From Chloroflexota bacterium (lineage in GTDB: Bacteria; Chloroflexota; FW602-bin22; JACPRP01), in the NCBI GenBank assembly GCA_016210495.1, contig JACQUC010000207.1, forward strand, positions 1 to 36,715: DNA of 36,715 bases. The letters run 5' to 3'. A program made the translations under genes and the position numbers. Below, piece after piece: positions 15,645 to 23,954 of this stretch (position 1 is its first letter; every line of letters begins with the position of its first letter). The notes beneath the pieces are model-generated. The model saw only the letters and a list, made by a program, of their open reading frames with translations, was not told the origin of the DNA and searched no databases.

Positions 15645-16883
15645 ATGGCGGCTCGACACACTGGCATCTGGCGATTGCAGGGGGTTAAGCCCAATCGATG
15701 GCGGATTTCTGGGCGCCGCGGCCCTGGGGAGCGAAGTGGCTCACGGAGATCTATGGGTTTTCTAAACGCTCTGGTGTTTTTGCTCCTGACCACCTTGGTT
15801 ATTGGCGGCTGTGCGGCGCCTGCTACACCCACGCCTGCGCCGCCCACGCCGACCGCCGCGGCGCCGAAGGCCGCGCCAGTGGCCACTCCAGCGGCCGTGG
15901 CGCCCAAACCAACTGCTGCGCCCGTGGCACCAACGGCTGCGCCCAAAGCCACGCCGGTTGCGGCCAAGCCGGCGCAACTGATTCCACTGCCCCTCGCCCA
16001 CACCGCCATCGCGGCGTCTCAAACGATGATCTGGGCACTGAGGGAAGGCGGCATATTTCAAAAGAACGGGCTGGCTCTGGACCTCAAGTACGTGGCCGGC
16101 TCCGCGGGCATCCAGGCCATGATGGCCGGCGACGTGAAGATGCTCTTTGCCGCCGGCTCGATGACCGTGCTGGCCCGGCTGGCCGGGGCCGACGCCGTCG
16201 TTGTGGCCGCCCATGACAACACGATGAACTACCTTCTGGTCACGCGACCCGACATCAAGACCCCGGCTGATCTCAAGGGCAAGAGACTGGCCATAACTCG
16301 ATATGGGGATTCGAGCGACTACTCCGCGAGGTATGCGCTCAAGAGAATGGGGCTGAAACCGGAGGAGGATGTGGCTATTCTCCAGATCGGGCCTCAGCCA
16401 GAGCGGTTTGCCTCCATCGAGGGCGGCTCCGCCGACGGCACGGTGGTCGATCCACCCTTCACGCTTCTCGCCAGGAGAAAAGGATACACCGTGCTGCACG
16501 ACCTGCGTGACGCGCCGTACTTGATGGGAGCCTTGATAACGACGAGAGATTTCATATCCAAAAACGAGGATACTGTCCGTCGAGCGGTAACCGCCTGGGT
16601 CGAAGGCATCCATTTCTACAAGACAAATCAGGATGCCGGACGGAAGGCCGTCTCGGATATGCTGAAGCTAGACGACAAAGAGCTCATCGAGGAAGGGTAC
16701 AGCTTCTTCGCCAAGAAGTTCGTCGAGAAGCCCTACCCGACCTCGGAGGCGGTGCAGGCCATCCTGGACGAGATCGCGGACCAGAATCCCAAGGCCAAGG
16801 AGTTCAAGCCGAGTGACCTGCTGGAGACTCGCTTCGTGAAGGAGCTCGACGACTCCGGCTTCATCAAGAAGCTATACCAGTAG
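15645..16883 (+). CDS. NMT1/SsuA-type substrate-binding lipoprotein (orphan)
   Basis: 412 residues from the ATG at 15645, which follows AAGGAGG by eight bases; a GTG three bases earlier is equally placed. The signal would then have a 36-residue basic N-region before 'FLNALVFLLLTTLVIGGC' (lipobox VIGGC, Cys56). A shorter start at 15753 with CGGAG upstream would give a more compact signal, so the start is uncertain. A Pro/Ala/Thr linker of about 55 residues follows, then the NMT1-type domain ('ALREGGIFQKNGLALDLKYV'). The C-terminus 'KELDDSGFIKKLYQ' is shared with the protein at 12708. It is 31 bases upstream of the second molybdopterin oxidoreductase. No dedicated permease is seen. Confidence 0.87.
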   Translation: MAARHTGIWRLQGVKPNRWRISGRRGPGERSGSRRSMGFLNALVFLLLTTLVIGGCAAPATPTPAPPTPTAAAPKAAPVATPAAVAPKPTAAPVAPTAAPKATPVAAKPAQLIPLPLAHTAIAASQTMIWALREGGIFQKNGLALDLKYVAGSAGIQAMMAGDVKMLFAAGSMTVLARLAGADAVVVAAHDNTMNYLLVTRPDIKTPADLKGKRLAITRYGDSSDYSARYALKRMGLKPEEDVAILQIGPQPERFASIEGGSADGTVVDPPFTLLARRKGYTVLHDLRDAPYLMGALITTRDFISKNEDTVRRAVTAWVEGIHFYKTNQDAGRKAVSDMLKLDDKELIEEGYSFFAKKFVEKPYPTSEAVQAILDEIADQNPKAKEFKPSDLLETRFVKELDDSGFIKKLYQ

Positions 16884-16914
16884 TGGACAACTCGCAAAAC
16901 AACAAGGGGTGCAT

Positions 16915-19326
16915 ATGAAAGGCCATCCGTCCGTTCATGGTAGCGTCGAGCCCGCTCGCTCGCGCTACATCACCGAGAGGTTGCACGTCTACTGCCCAAT
17001 GTGCAAGGCGCGGTGTGGGGCGGTCGCCGTCGTGGAGAACGGCGTCTTTGCCCGCGTCGAGCCTGATAGAGAACACCCCAACGGCGGCGCCCTTTGTGCC
17101 AAGGCCGCGGCGGCCCCCGAGCTGGTGTACAGCCCGCAGCGCCTCAAGCATCCTATGCGCCGAACTCGTCCCAAGGGCGACCCGGACCCCGGATGGGTTC
17201 CTGTAGAGTGGGACGAGGCCCTTGATACCGTGGCGAAGAAGCTCCTCGAGATTCGTTCGACCTGGGGGGCGGAAGCCGTCGTCTTCAACAGATCGGGCCC
17301 GGGGGGATCGGCGTCGATAGATTTCGAGCCCTGGCTGGCACGTCTGTCCCGCGCCTTCGGCACCCCGAACTTCAGCGGAACCACGCACGTGTGCAACTGG
17401 CACAAAGACGTGGCCTCGCGGTACACGTATGGGACGGGCATCCCGTCACCTGACTTCGAGCACACTTCGAGCATTCTTCTCTGGGGACACACTCCCCAGA
17501 ACACCTGGCTGACGCAGGAGCGGAGTATGTCGAAGGCACGCGCCCGCGGCGCGCGTCTGGTCGTCGTCGATCCCCGGCGGACAGAGGCGGCAAAGAACTC
17601 GGACGTGTGGCTTGCGGTGCGACCGGGGACGGATGGCGCTCTGGCCCTGGGTATGCTGAACGTGCTCCTGCTCGAGGGACTTTTCGATGAGGAGTTCGTG
17701 CGAAACTGGACTAACGGGCCACTGCTGGTCCGGCGGGACAATGGCCGGCTATTGAGAGAGAGCGATCTTCTGCGGGGTGGTGATCCCAACCGCTTCTCCC
17801 TCTGGGACACGGCGGAGGGCCGCCCCGTCGCCCACGATCACGCCGCCCCGCCCGTCGCGGCTCTGGTCGGAAGCCACGAGGTTACTCTAGCTTCTGGCGC
17901 CAGAGTCGAGGTGAGCCCCGCCTTCCAGCTCCTCCTCGAGCTGGTCGAAAAGTTCTCACCGGGGCGAGTGGAAGAGATCACTTGGGTGCCGGAGGAAAAG
18001 ATACGATCGGCCGTCAGGATGCTGGCCGAAAACCGCCCGGTTTGTTACTACGTGTATACGGGGGTTGGCCAGCATACCAACGCGACACAGACCGATCGAG
18101 CCATTGCCACCTTCTACTCCTTGCTAGGCGACTTCGATTCTCCGGGGGGCAACGTGATCTTTCCAACCATCCGGCTTAATCCCATCGACGGCAAGGAGTT
18201 CCTGGCACCAGAAGCGGCGGAGCGGCGTCTCGGGCACGGGGAGTACCCTTTGGGACCCCCTTCGACCGCGGGCCAGTGCATGCCGACACAGGTTTGCAAC
18301 GCCATACTCACCGGCCAGCCATATCCCGTCAAGGCGATGGTTGCCTTTGGTGGTAACTTCGTGATGGCCGTGGGAGATACCCCCAGGGTCCACGAAGCGC
18401 TCAAAGCTATCGAGTTCCTCGTCTACATCGACCTTTTCCTCACGCCGACTGCCGAATTGGCCGATATGGTGCTCCCAGCGGCCTCGTGCTGGGAGACCTG
18501 GGGCGTACGGCCGACTTTCGAGCAGGGGGCTGATACCAGCCGGTACGCTCAGTACCGCCCTTCTGTCGTGGGGCCCAGGCACGAGTCCCGGCCGGACACG
18601 CAGATAATCTTTGAGCTGGCGTCTCGTTTGGGGCTTGGGGAGCATTTTTGGGGTGGAGACGTCGAGACCGCGGCGAACTATCATCTGGCCCCATCCGGCC
18701 TCTCGCTGGAGGCGTTGCGGGCGAACCCCGGCGGGATTTCCGTACCGCTCGAGACGAGATACCGCAAGTACGCCGACAGGAAGCAGGGGGGCGCACCCGT
18801 CGGTTTCGCTACTCCGACGAGGCTGGTGGAGGTCTATTCGGAGAATTTCCACCTGCACGGACAGAATCCGCTTCCCCGCTACGTCGAGCCGGGGATAAGT
18901 CCGGTCAGCCGGCCAGACCTGGCGATACGCTACCCCCTTATCCTGACGAATGCCAAGCTGTCACACTACTGTCACGGCCAGCACCGGGCGCTGCCCAGCC
19001 TGCGGCGGCAGGTGCCCCATCCATTTGTGGAGATACATCCGGAGACGGCCAAAGCTCGGGGTGTCGTCGATGGCGACTGGGTCGTCATAGAGACGCCGTA
19101 CGGAAGCATCACCGTGGTGGCTTGGGTGACCGACGACATCGATCCCCGCGTGGTATGCACACAACACGGATGGTGGCAGTCCTGCCCGGAGCTGGAGTAC
19201 GGCGGCTACAATCCCTACGGCCCGGATGGGGCCAACGTGAACCTGCTGGTGAGCGCCGAAGTGGCGGATCCGATCAGTGGCTCGTTGCCGTTCAGATCAA
19301 ACATGTGTGAGGTCCGGAAGGAGTAA
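16915..19326 (+). CDS. Molybdopterin (bis-MGD) oxidoreductase or hydratase-like enzyme
   Basis: 803 residues from the ATG at 16915, with AAGGGG ending five bases upstream; a GTG at 16909 touches that site and is rejected. The 4Fe-4S motif is C27-x2-C30-x3-C34 ('CPMCKARC') plus C61. 'FGTPNFSGTTHVCNWHKD' (about 148-165) places Cys160 where the metal ligand is expected. Next to 'NWTNGPLLVRRDNGRLLRES' there is an insert of about 70 residues that is absent from the enzyme at 819. This layout resembles the subgroup of the DMSO reductase superfamily that includes acetylene hydratase- and transhydroxylase-like proteins, but placement needs a tree. No electron-transfer subunit adjoins it and there is no export signal. 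Confidence 0.88.
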   Translation: MKGHPSVHGSVEPARSRYITERLHVYCPMCKARCGAVAVVENGVFARVEPDREHPNGGALCAKAAAAPELVYSPQRLKHPMRRTRPKGDPDPGWVPVEWDEALDTVAKKLLEIRSTWGAEAVVFNRSGPGGSASIDFEPWLARLSRAFGTPNFSGTTHVCNWHKDVASRYTYGTGIPSPDFEHTSSILLWGHTPQNTWLTQERSMSKARARGARLVVVDPRRTEAAKNSDVWLAVRPGTDGALALGMLNVLLLEGLFDEEFVRNWTNGPLLVRRDNGRLLRESDLLRGGDPNRFSLWDTAEGRPVAHDHAAPPVAALVGSHEVTLASGARVEVSPAFQLLLELVEKFSPGRVEEITWVPEEKIRSAVRMLAENRPVCYYVYTGVGQHTNATQTDRAIATFYSLLGDFDSPGGNVIFPTIRLNPIDGKEFLAPEAAERRLGHGEYPLGPPSTAGQCMPTQVCNAILTGQPYPVKAMVAFGGNFVMAVGDTPRVHEALKAIEFLVYIDLFLTPTAELADMVLPAASCWETWGVRPTFEQGADTSRYAQYRPSVVGPRHESRPDTQIIFELASRLGLGEHFWGGDVETAANYHLAPSGLSLEALRANPGGISVPLETRYRKYADRKQGGAPVGFATPTRLVEVYSENFHLHGQNPLPRYVEPGISPVSRPDLAIRYPLILTNAKLSHYCHGQHRALPSLRRQVPHPFVEIHPETAKARGVVDGDWVVIETPYGSITVVAWVTDDIDPRVVCTQHGWWQSCPELEYGGYNPYGPDGANVNLLVSAEVADPISGSLPFRSNMCEVRKE

Positions 19327-19387
19327 GCCAGTAAACTTCCTCGGCCCAGGGTCTTGCACATGTGCCGCGGTAGCGTACGAATTGTTG

Positions 19388-19481
19388 CAGAAACGTAGGG
19401 GCGTCCCGAGCGGGATCCCGCAGGGCGGGAGACGTCCTCTGTCCGCCCGGGGCAGGGTGGGGCTCAGGTATTTCCGCAATC
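19388..19481 (-). repeat. Second copy of the GC-rich repeat, intergenic
   Basis: Inverted copy of 11515-11610. It fills the middle of the 301-base gap between the molybdopterin gene and the next methyltransferase gene. The rest of that gap holds only a weak promoter-like TAGAAT at 19531-19536, without a convincing -35 box, and a ribosome binding site. Confidence 0.85.
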
Positions 19482-19627
19482 CAGCTTACATTATCTTGCG
19501 GCAAGACGAACAGAATGGTCAAAGATGTGGTAGAATGCAGGGCGGACGCCATTTGGCCCGGATGTGATATCTGGCCTACCGCGTCGCCCGAGAACTTGAC
19601 GGCGCTTGAAGACAGAAGGGGTTCCGT

Positions 19628-20671
19628 ATGGCAAGAAGGGAAGAAATGACGCCGCTAGAACGCGTCCTGGCAGCGGCTGAGCTGAGGGAGGCAGACCGCG
19701 TGCCGGTGCTGCCAAGCACGAAGGCTTGGGGAATCAAGAACGCCGGTTACAAATTCGCTGAGTGCTACTTCGACGTCGACCTGTACGTGGACACTCAGAT
19801 TCGTTGCCAGAGAGAGTTGGGCGACGATGGCGTGTACGACATCTTCTCACTGAACATCGAGGAAGATTTGGGCGCCCAGGTCATCCACCGCGAAGACGAC
19901 CCGCCAAACATCTCGGAGCCTTTGCTGGGATCGCTCGACGATTTGAACAAGTTGGTCCCATACGACGCCAAGACGGGTGCCTGCGCACTCAGAGCCCACG
20001 AAATGATTCGGAAGCTCAAAGACCGCACCGAAGGGCGCGTTGCCGTACTGGGCATGGTGCATTCACCTTTCGAGATCGCCGCCACCCTGTACGGCGCGAA
20101 GAACCTTTACACCGACTTCATCCGCAATCCATCGATGGCGAGGGAGCTGATGGACTTCTGCGTCCCGATGGCCACGTCATACGCCGAAGCTCTGGTGGAA
20201 GCGGGAGCGGATATTGTTAGGACGGTGAACCCCTCCGCTAACACCTCGTGCATTTCGCGCAGGCATTACCAGGAGTTCGCCTTTCCGCCGATGCAGAAGT
20301 TATTTGCTCGCTTGAAGGCCAGGGGAATCAAGATATTGTTTCACATCTGTGGAGACTGGCGGGATCGGCTGGACCTGGTGTGCGAGCTGGGCGCCGACAT
20401 TCTGCACGTGGACAGGATCGATCTTGCCCGCTTCAAGCAGGAGTATGGCCGGGAAGTGTGCGTGATGGGCAACGTGAGGACCGTGGAGACGATGCTGTAT
20501 GGTACGCCGGCAGATGTTGAGAGAGAGGCCCTCGACTGTATCGAGCAGGCGGCTCAAGGAGGTGGTTTCATACTGAGCGCCGATTGCCTGGTGCCACGGG
20601 ATACGCCGAAGGAGAACCTGCAGGCACTGGTAGACGTCGCGATCACGAGTGAGTATCCTCGCCAATTTTGA
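19628..20671 (+). CDS. UroD/MtaA-type corrinoid methyltransferase
   Basis: 347 residues from the ATG at 19628 (AAGGGG upstream). The zinc site is intact: H239-x-C241 in 'LFHICGDWRDR' and C320 in 'ILSADCLVP'. 'CVMGNVRTVETMLYGTPADV' (278-297) is typical of the family. The C-terminal half, from about residue 182, is almost identical to the gene at 22155, in protein and in DNA, while the N-terminal half is only about half identical. The substrate-facing part may therefore differ while the methyl-transfer part is kept uniform. Neighbours are a molybdopterin enzyme upstream and a binding lipoprotein downstream. Confidence 0.92.
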   Translation: MARREEMTPLERVLAAAELREADRVPVLPSTKAWGIKNAGYKFAECYFDVDLYVDTQIRCQRELGDDGVYDIFSLNIEEDLGAQVIHREDDPPNISEPLLGSLDDLNKLVPYDAKTGACALRAHEMIRKLKDRTEGRVAVLGMVHSPFEIAATLYGAKNLYTDFIRNPSMARELMDFCVPMATSYAEALVEAGADIVRTVNPSANTSCISRRHYQEFAFPPMQKLFARLKARGIKILFHICGDWRDRLDLVCELGADILHVDRIDLARFKQEYGREVCVMGNVRTVETMLYGTPADVEREALDCIEQAAQGGGFILSADCLVPRDTPKENLQALVDVAITSEYPRQF

Positions 20672-20789
20672 TCGTTCCCAAGCAGCAACCGCATCAGACT
20701 GAATTTGCCTTGATTCACAGCCGGAAGGCTGAAGTGGTTGGTTGGAAAGATCTGCTGATACCTTTGTCACTACGGATATAAGCTGTAGT

Positions 20790-20808
20790 GCAGGGGCTTG
20801 TCCCCTGC
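20790..20808. repeat. Short palindrome before the third lipoprotein gene
   Basis: GCAGGGG-CTTGT-CCCCTGC, a perfect seven-base stem, followed by further G-rich sequence. It lies in the 211-base gap between the methyltransferase and the lipoprotein gene. It could be a REP-like element or an attenuator; no T-run follows. Confidence 0.6.
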
Positions 20809-20882
20809 TGGGGAGGGGTGGGGAAACCTGCCCCACAAGAAAATGTGACACTTCCAAAGTAATGAGGTTAGGAGGGGTCGCC

Positions 20883-22067
20883 ATGAGACTTGGCCACAAC
20901 TGGATGACTGGTTTCATCGCAACGCTCGTGTATTTGGTCGTTCTGGCGAGTTGTGCTGCGCCAGCACAGCCGAGCCCGACGCCCACGAAGTCGCCTGCGG
21001 CGCAGCCTACCAGGCCAGCCGAAAAGGAGGCCGCGAAGGCCCTTGGAACACCCGCCGAGAAGCCCGCGGAGAAAACCGGTTCCAAAGCGCCCGTGAAGGC
21101 CGCTATGCCTGGCCCGCTGAGTCCAGCGGTCAAGGTCAGGGTGGGCGATTTGGCTACGACCTCGGATGCGCCGACCTACGTAGCGCTCGAGAAAGGCTTT
21201 TTCAAGGAGCAGGGCATCGATCTGGAGCTTACGTCGTTCGATCAATCGGCGCAGGTGATCCCAGCCCTATCGTCGGGCCAGTTGGAAGTTGCCGGCGCAG
21301 GCATCACCGTAGCCCTCTACAACGCGGTCGCGCGCGGCATCGGCGTCAGGGCCGTGGCCGATCGTGCCAGGAACTCGTCTGGACACGAATTCAACACATT
21401 GGCCGTTCGGAAAGACCTGGCAGACCGCGTCAAGGACTTCAAGGACCTGAAAGGATTGAAAGTGGCCCTTGTATCCAAGAACGGACCGGGCTACGTTCAG
21501 ATCGCCAAAGCCGTGGCAAAGGGAGGGCTTTCCCTTGCCGATATCGACATCGTCACGATGCCGTTCCCGGACATGATGTCTGCCTTCGCCAACAAGGCCA
21601 TCGATGCCGCCATCGCTTCGGAACCACTGGCGACCCAAGGAGCCGAGCGTGGGCTGTTTGTCAACTGGAAGACGGTGCATCCCGATTTCTATCCCAACCA
21701 CCAGGTTGGCGTATTGATGTACGGTCCTCAGTTCATCGAGCGCCAACCGGAGGCCGCGAAGCGTTTCATGGTAGCTTACATCAAAGGAATCCGAGCTTAC
21801 CTGGACGGGTTCGACAAAAACGTGGGGCTCGACGAGATCATCAAGATACTTACCGCATATACCCCGCTGAAGGATGCTTCCGTCTACCGCAAAGTTCGCG
21901 GCCCCGGCTTCGACCGCAACGGGTACATCTTCACGCAGCATCTGATAGATGACCAGGACTTCTTCGTCAGCCAGGGCATAATGAAGCCTGAAGAGAGAGC
22001 GGACATGAAGAAGTTGATCGATGACTCATATGTCGAATACGCCTTGAGCATTCTCGGCAAGGAGTGA
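20883..22067 (+). CDS. NMT1/SsuA-type substrate-binding lipoprotein (orphan), third copy
   Basis: 394 residues from the ATG at 20883, which has TTAGGAGGGG upstream; the frame is open to 20742 but the extra part has no signal character. The lipoprotein signal ends in 'VVLASC' (Cys24). A Pro/Ala/Lys linker runs to about residue 80. The binding domain begins 'VKVRVGDLATTSDAPTYVAL'. It is more distant from the other two and lacks their 'GFIKKLYQ' tail. It lies between two near-duplicate methyltransferase genes, which suggests it captures their methylated substrate, though no permease is adjacent. Confidence 0.88.
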   Translation: MRLGHNWMTGFIATLVYLVVLASCAAPAQPSPTPTKSPAAQPTRPAEKEAAKALGTPAEKPAEKTGSKAPVKAAMPGPLSPAVKVRVGDLATTSDAPTYVALEKGFFKEQGIDLELTSFDQSAQVIPALSSGQLEVAGAGITVALYNAVARGIGVRAVADRARNSSGHEFNTLAVRKDLADRVKDFKDLKGLKVALVSKNGPGYVQIAKAVAKGGLSLADIDIVTMPFPDMMSAFANKAIDAAIASEPLATQGAERGLFVNWKTVHPDFYPNHQVGVLMYGPQFIERQPEAAKRFMVAYIKGIRAYLDGFDKNVGLDEIIKILTAYTPLKDASVYRKVRGPGFDRNGYIFTQHLIDDQDFFVSQGIMKPEERADMKKLIDDSYVEYALSILGKE

Positions 22068-22154
22068 CTGACCGAATTCGCTCAGCCTCTGGCGCCCGTC
22101 CGGGCGCAGAGCAGGCCCGCGTTCGGATAGAACGTTGATGTGTGGAGCACGCAG

Positions 22155-23183
22155 GTGCCAAGAACTGAGGAGATGACGTCCCTGGAGCGCATTTTGGCAG
22201 CGGCCGACCTGAAGGAAGTAGATCGGGTACCGGCGCTGCCCCAGCACAATCTCTGCGGTATGAAATGGGCCGGCCACAGTTACGCCGAATGTTATCACGA
22301 CGTGGACAAATACGTGCATGCACAGCTTCGAGCGTGGCGCGAAGTCGGTGGCGACGGCGTGTTCGACTTCCATATGTACAATATCGAGGAATCGCTCGGT
22401 GCCCAGGTCGTACTCCACGATTCCTTGGCCGTTCGCGATCCGGTGATACGCACGCGCGACGACCTGAACAGGCTTCTACCATATGATGGTAAGAGCAGTG
22501 GTCGCTCTCCGGCAGTGCAAAATATCATCCGGAAGTTGAAGCAAAGCACTAATGCCCGCGTGGCCGTGATCGGCTTTGTTCATTCACCCTTCGAAGTCGC
22601 CATTTCACTGCGCGGGTTCAGGAACTTCTACCTCGATCTCGTCCGCGATCCCGCCTTCGCGAAGCAACTGTCGGATTTTCTCGTCCCGATGGCCGCGTCG
22701 TACGCCGAAGCTCTGGTGGAGGCGGGAGCGGATATCATCAGGACGGTGAATCCCTCGGCCAACGCCTCGTGCATCTCGCGCAAGCATTACCAGGAGTTCG
22801 CCTTTCCGCCGATGCAGAAGTTCTTCGCTCGCCTGAAGGCCAGGGGCATCAAGATACTGTTCCACATCTGTGGAGACTGGCGGGATCGGCTGGACCTGGT
22901 CTGCGCGCTGGGCGCCGACATACTGCACGTGGACAGGATCGATCTTGCCCGCTTCAAGCAGGAGTATGGCCGGAAGGTGTGTGTAATGGGCAACGTGAGG
23001 ACTGTGGAGACGATGCTGTATGGTACGCCGGCAGATGTGGAGAGGAAAGCCCTCGACTGCATCAAGCAGGCGGCTGAAGGCGGTGGTTTCATCTTGAGTG
23101 CGAACTGTCAACTGCCGCCCGATACGCCGCAGGAAAACGTGAAAGCAATGGTGGATGCGGCAAGGTTCTTTTGGCATGACTAG
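22155..23183 (+). CDS. UroD/MtaA-type corrinoid methyltransferase
   Basis: 342 residues from the GTG at 22155 (GGAG eight bases upstream), which matches the start of the paralog at 19628. An earlier GTG at 22140 has no ribosome binding site. The zinc ligands are H237, C239 ('LFHICGDW') and C318 ('ILSANC'). The C-terminal half is nearly identical to that of the gene at 19628. It ends 26 bases before the corrinoid protein gene, which is the likely partner. Confidence 0.92.
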   Translation: MPRTEEMTSLERILAAADLKEVDRVPALPQHNLCGMKWAGHSYAECYHDVDKYVHAQLRAWREVGGDGVFDFHMYNIEESLGAQVVLHDSLAVRDPVIRTRDDLNRLLPYDGKSSGRSPAVQNIIRKLKQSTNARVAVIGFVHSPFEVAISLRGFRNFYLDLVRDPAFAKQLSDFLVPMAASYAEALVEAGADIIRTVNPSANASCISRKHYQEFAFPPMQKFFARLKARGIKILFHICGDWRDRLDLVCALGADILHVDRIDLARFKQEYGRKVCVMGNVRTVETMLYGTPADVERKALDCIKQAAEGGGFILSANCQLPPDTPQENVKAMVDAARFFWHD

Positions 23184-23209
23184 AAATCGCTGAGCGTGGA
23201 GGAAGAAGA

Positions 23210-23896
23210 ATGACAGCCGAACAGGTTCGAGTTCCCGCGGAGGAAACCAAGAGCGCGATTCTGGAGGATCTCAAACGCGCGGTGATCGATTACAACGAGG
23301 ATCTGTCGCGGGAAGCCAGCAACCGGGCATTGGCCGAGGGGATCAACGCCTACGAGGCCATCATGCAAGGGCTGGCCGCCGGCATGGAGGTGGTCGGGCG
23401 CCTCTTCGAGGACCAGGAGTACTTCGTGCCCGAGGTGCTGATGTGCGCCGACGCACTTTACGCGGGGCTCGACGTGCTGCGTCCTCACATCAGCCAGGAA
23501 GATAGCCAGAGGATCAAGGGGCAGGTGGTCATCGGCGTGGTGCAGGGAGACGTACACGACATCGGCAAGAACCTGGTGAAGATGATGTTCGAGATCGCCG
23601 GCTTCACCGTGCACGATCTGGGCGTCGACGTTCCGCTGGACAAGTTCGTCGAGGAGCAGATGAGAATCGACGCCGACATCCTGTGTCTATCGGCAATGAT
23701 GACGACGACGATGATGGGCATGAAGAAAGTCATCGAAGCCGTCAAAGCCAAGAATCCCAACACCAGGGTGCTGGTGGGCGGCGCACCCCTGACCCCCGAG
23801 ATCGCCGCCAAGATGGGCGCCGACGGCTACTCCGACAACGCCAATAACGCCGTGCTCGAAGCCATACGGATGGTTAGCTCGCTGAGAACGCTCTAG
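23210..23896 (+). CDS. Corrinoid (B12-binding) methyl-carrier protein, MtaC/MttC type
   Basis: 228 residues, ATG at 23210 with TGGAGGAAG upstream. The helical cap spans about 15-100 and the B12-binding domain about 104-226. The signature is D114-x-H116-x-x-G119 ('VVQGDVHDIGKN'), 'LSAMMT' at 159-164, and 'VLVGGAPL' at 186-193. His116 is the expected cobalt ligand. It is clearly different in sequence from the protein at 178, so the two probably serve different methyltransferases. It is flanked on both sides by UroD-type methyltransferase genes. Confidence 0.94.
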   Translation: MTAEQVRVPAEETKSAILEDLKRAVIDYNEDLSREASNRALAEGINAYEAIMQGLAAGMEVVGRLFEDQEYFVPEVLMCADALYAGLDVLRPHISQEDSQRIKGQVVIGVVQGDVHDIGKNLVKMMFEIAGFTVHDLGVDVPLDKFVEEQMRIDADILCLSAMMTTTMMGMKKVIEAVKAKNPNTRVLVGGAPLTPEIAAKMGADGYSDNANNAVLEAIRMVSSLRTL

Positions 23897-23954
23897 GACG
23901 GACCGGAGCCTGCAACACGAACGGCCGAGTCTTGGAGATGTGGAGGGTGGCGAA

